Position numbers and translations under genes: made by a program
Part shown: one piece after another, positions 4,844-5,544 of the stretch
Layout of the letters: each line of letters starts with the position of its first letter
Position numbering within the stretch: position 1 is the first letter of the stretch
The notes under the pieces: generated by a model
What the model saw: the letters and a program-made list of their open reading frames with translations, nothing else
What the model was told of the DNA's origin: nothing
Database searches by the model: none
NCBI GenBank assembly: GCA_900550765.1
Contig: URTC01000134.1
Coordinates: forward strand, 1 to 5,544
Reading direction: 5' to 3'
Length of the DNA stretch: 5,544 nt
DNA from: an uncultured Clostridia bacterium
GTDB lineage: Bacteria > Bacillota > Clostridia > Christensenellales > QALW01

Positions 4844-5544
4844 TTATCGTACGTCCATTCTTTGCTGCTCTTCTTCTAAGGCGTTTATTAATTCCTGCAA
4901 ACGTTCTTCGTTGTATTCTTCATAAGCAAAATCAGTATACGTAAGCCCCCGCGGTAGCTTATAATAGATCTTCATCCAATCCTTGATCAGATCACGCTCA
5001 TAAGGCTGCGTACTGCCGGCATAGGTATCATCCTTAAGCTTCATTAAAGGAATCGGCACTGTTGACTGCATCTGCCGCGCATATTTTTCCCCCTCCAGCA
5101 GCAGCCGCTGGTGATTATATTCCTGAATACGGTCATTCTCTCGGAAGCCTGCAAAAATCGTTCCCGCACCAATCCCTCCTACAATCAATACCGGAAGCAT
5201 TACCGCACAAACCGCAATGACGCTCCGCTTCAGAGGCCATTCTTCCATACGGCTCAAAAGCTCTAAAAAAGCACGCACGGAAATCAAAATCCAAACAAAA
5301 GCAAAGGGAAGCATACACCTTTCCGGGAAGATCGGGGATATTAAACAAGCCCCCTGAGAAGCAATCCCGCCTAAGAACAATGCCCACAGAAAAAAATCAC
5401 GTTTGTTTTTTTGCCCTAACAGCCAAACAGAAACAGTAACCGAAACCACAATCAAATATCCCCAGAAAAATCCCGTTGTCCACAAAGATTTCTCTTTCAA
5501 TAGAGAGATTCCGACCGATGCACCGGCTAATACAGCCGTAAAAA
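4844..5544 (-). CDS. Polytopic membrane protein of unknown function (N-terminus beyond window edge)
   Basis: The frame stays open to the right edge, so only the last 232 residues are seen. A TTG at 5500 is internal, because the hydrophobic frame continues upstream of it without a stop. In the visible part, four hydrophobic segments suit membrane helices, at about 18-43, 48-67, 75-97 and 107-132, and a fifth may be cut at the edge. SPIFPERC lies between the second and third, probably in an extracytoplasmic loop. A polar tail of about 100 residues follows, with the segment DWMKIYYKLPRG and a Glu-rich, probably helical end (EERLQELINALEEEQQ). The layout recalls clostridial polytopic proteins of the DUF6056 kind, some glycosyltransferase-like, but this is a weak impression and the catalytic part, if any, lies outside the window. 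No function is assigned. Confidence 0.8.
   Translation of the reverse strand, partial: FTAVLAGASVGISLLKEKSLWTTGFFWGYLIVVSVTVSVWLLGQKNKRDFFLWALFLGGIASQGACLISPIFPERCMLPFAFVWILISVRAFLELLSRMEEWPLKRSVIAVCAVMLPVLIVGGIGAGTIFAGFRENDRIQEYNHQRLLLEGEKYARQMQSTVPIPLMKLKDDTYAGSTQPYERDLIKDWMKIYYKLPRGLTYTDFAYEEYNEERLQELINALEEEQQRMDVR

Noticed and set aside
4563..4944. Open frames on both strands across the tRNA-Trp gene
   Set aside because: They run through the tRNA, its terminator and promoter, and have no protein-like features.

Overview
The window looks like chromosomal DNA of a Gram-positive anaerobe of the Clostridia or a related Firmicutes lineage. The basis is AGGTGG/AAGGAG-type ribosome binding sites, sigma-A-like promoters with 17-nt spacers, short intrinsic terminators, and an adjacent ylxY-like deacetylase and M16 peptidase pair as known from Bacillus (pnpA-ylxY-mlpA). 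Every gene I can support lies on the minus strand, so transcription runs from right to left. The exact species cannot be told.

Layout from upstream (right) to downstream (left). (1) 4844-5544: the C-terminal part of a polytopic membrane protein of unknown function, whose start lies beyond the right edge. (2) 4720-4794: tRNA-Trp (anticodon CCA) with encoded CCA end, a near-consensus promoter and its own terminator. (3) 2872-4539: a 555-residue ECF-type sigma factor. It has the usual region 2 and region 4, then a roughly 390-residue C-terminal extension that begins with a second helix-turn-helix-like segment. (4) About 2429-2871: non-coding DNA holding diverged direct and inverted repeats and several small hairpins. 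(5) 1709-2380: family 1 uracil-DNA glycosylase (ung) with its own promoter and terminator. (6) 906-1610: a membrane-anchored NodB-type polysaccharide deacetylase of the YlxY kind with degenerate catalytic motifs. (7) 1-844: the N-terminal two thirds of an M16 zinc peptidase (MlpA/YmxG type), cut by the left edge.

The genes are mostly separate transcription units. I see good promoters in front of the tRNA, ung, the deacetylase and the M16 peptidase, and terminators after the tRNA and ung. The deacetylase promoter begins immediately beyond the ung terminator. No promoter is convincing for the sigma factor. Its gene is clearly lower in G+C (about 38% in a hand-counted 180-base sample) than ung (about 53% in a similar sample). 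With the repeat region on one side and a tRNA gene on the other, this suggests that the sigma-factor block was acquired separately.

The most interesting items are the sigma factor with its large uncharacterised extension and the repeat-built intergenic region at about 2447-2826. No CRISPR array, insertion sequence, transposase, toxin-antitoxin pair or phage gene was seen.
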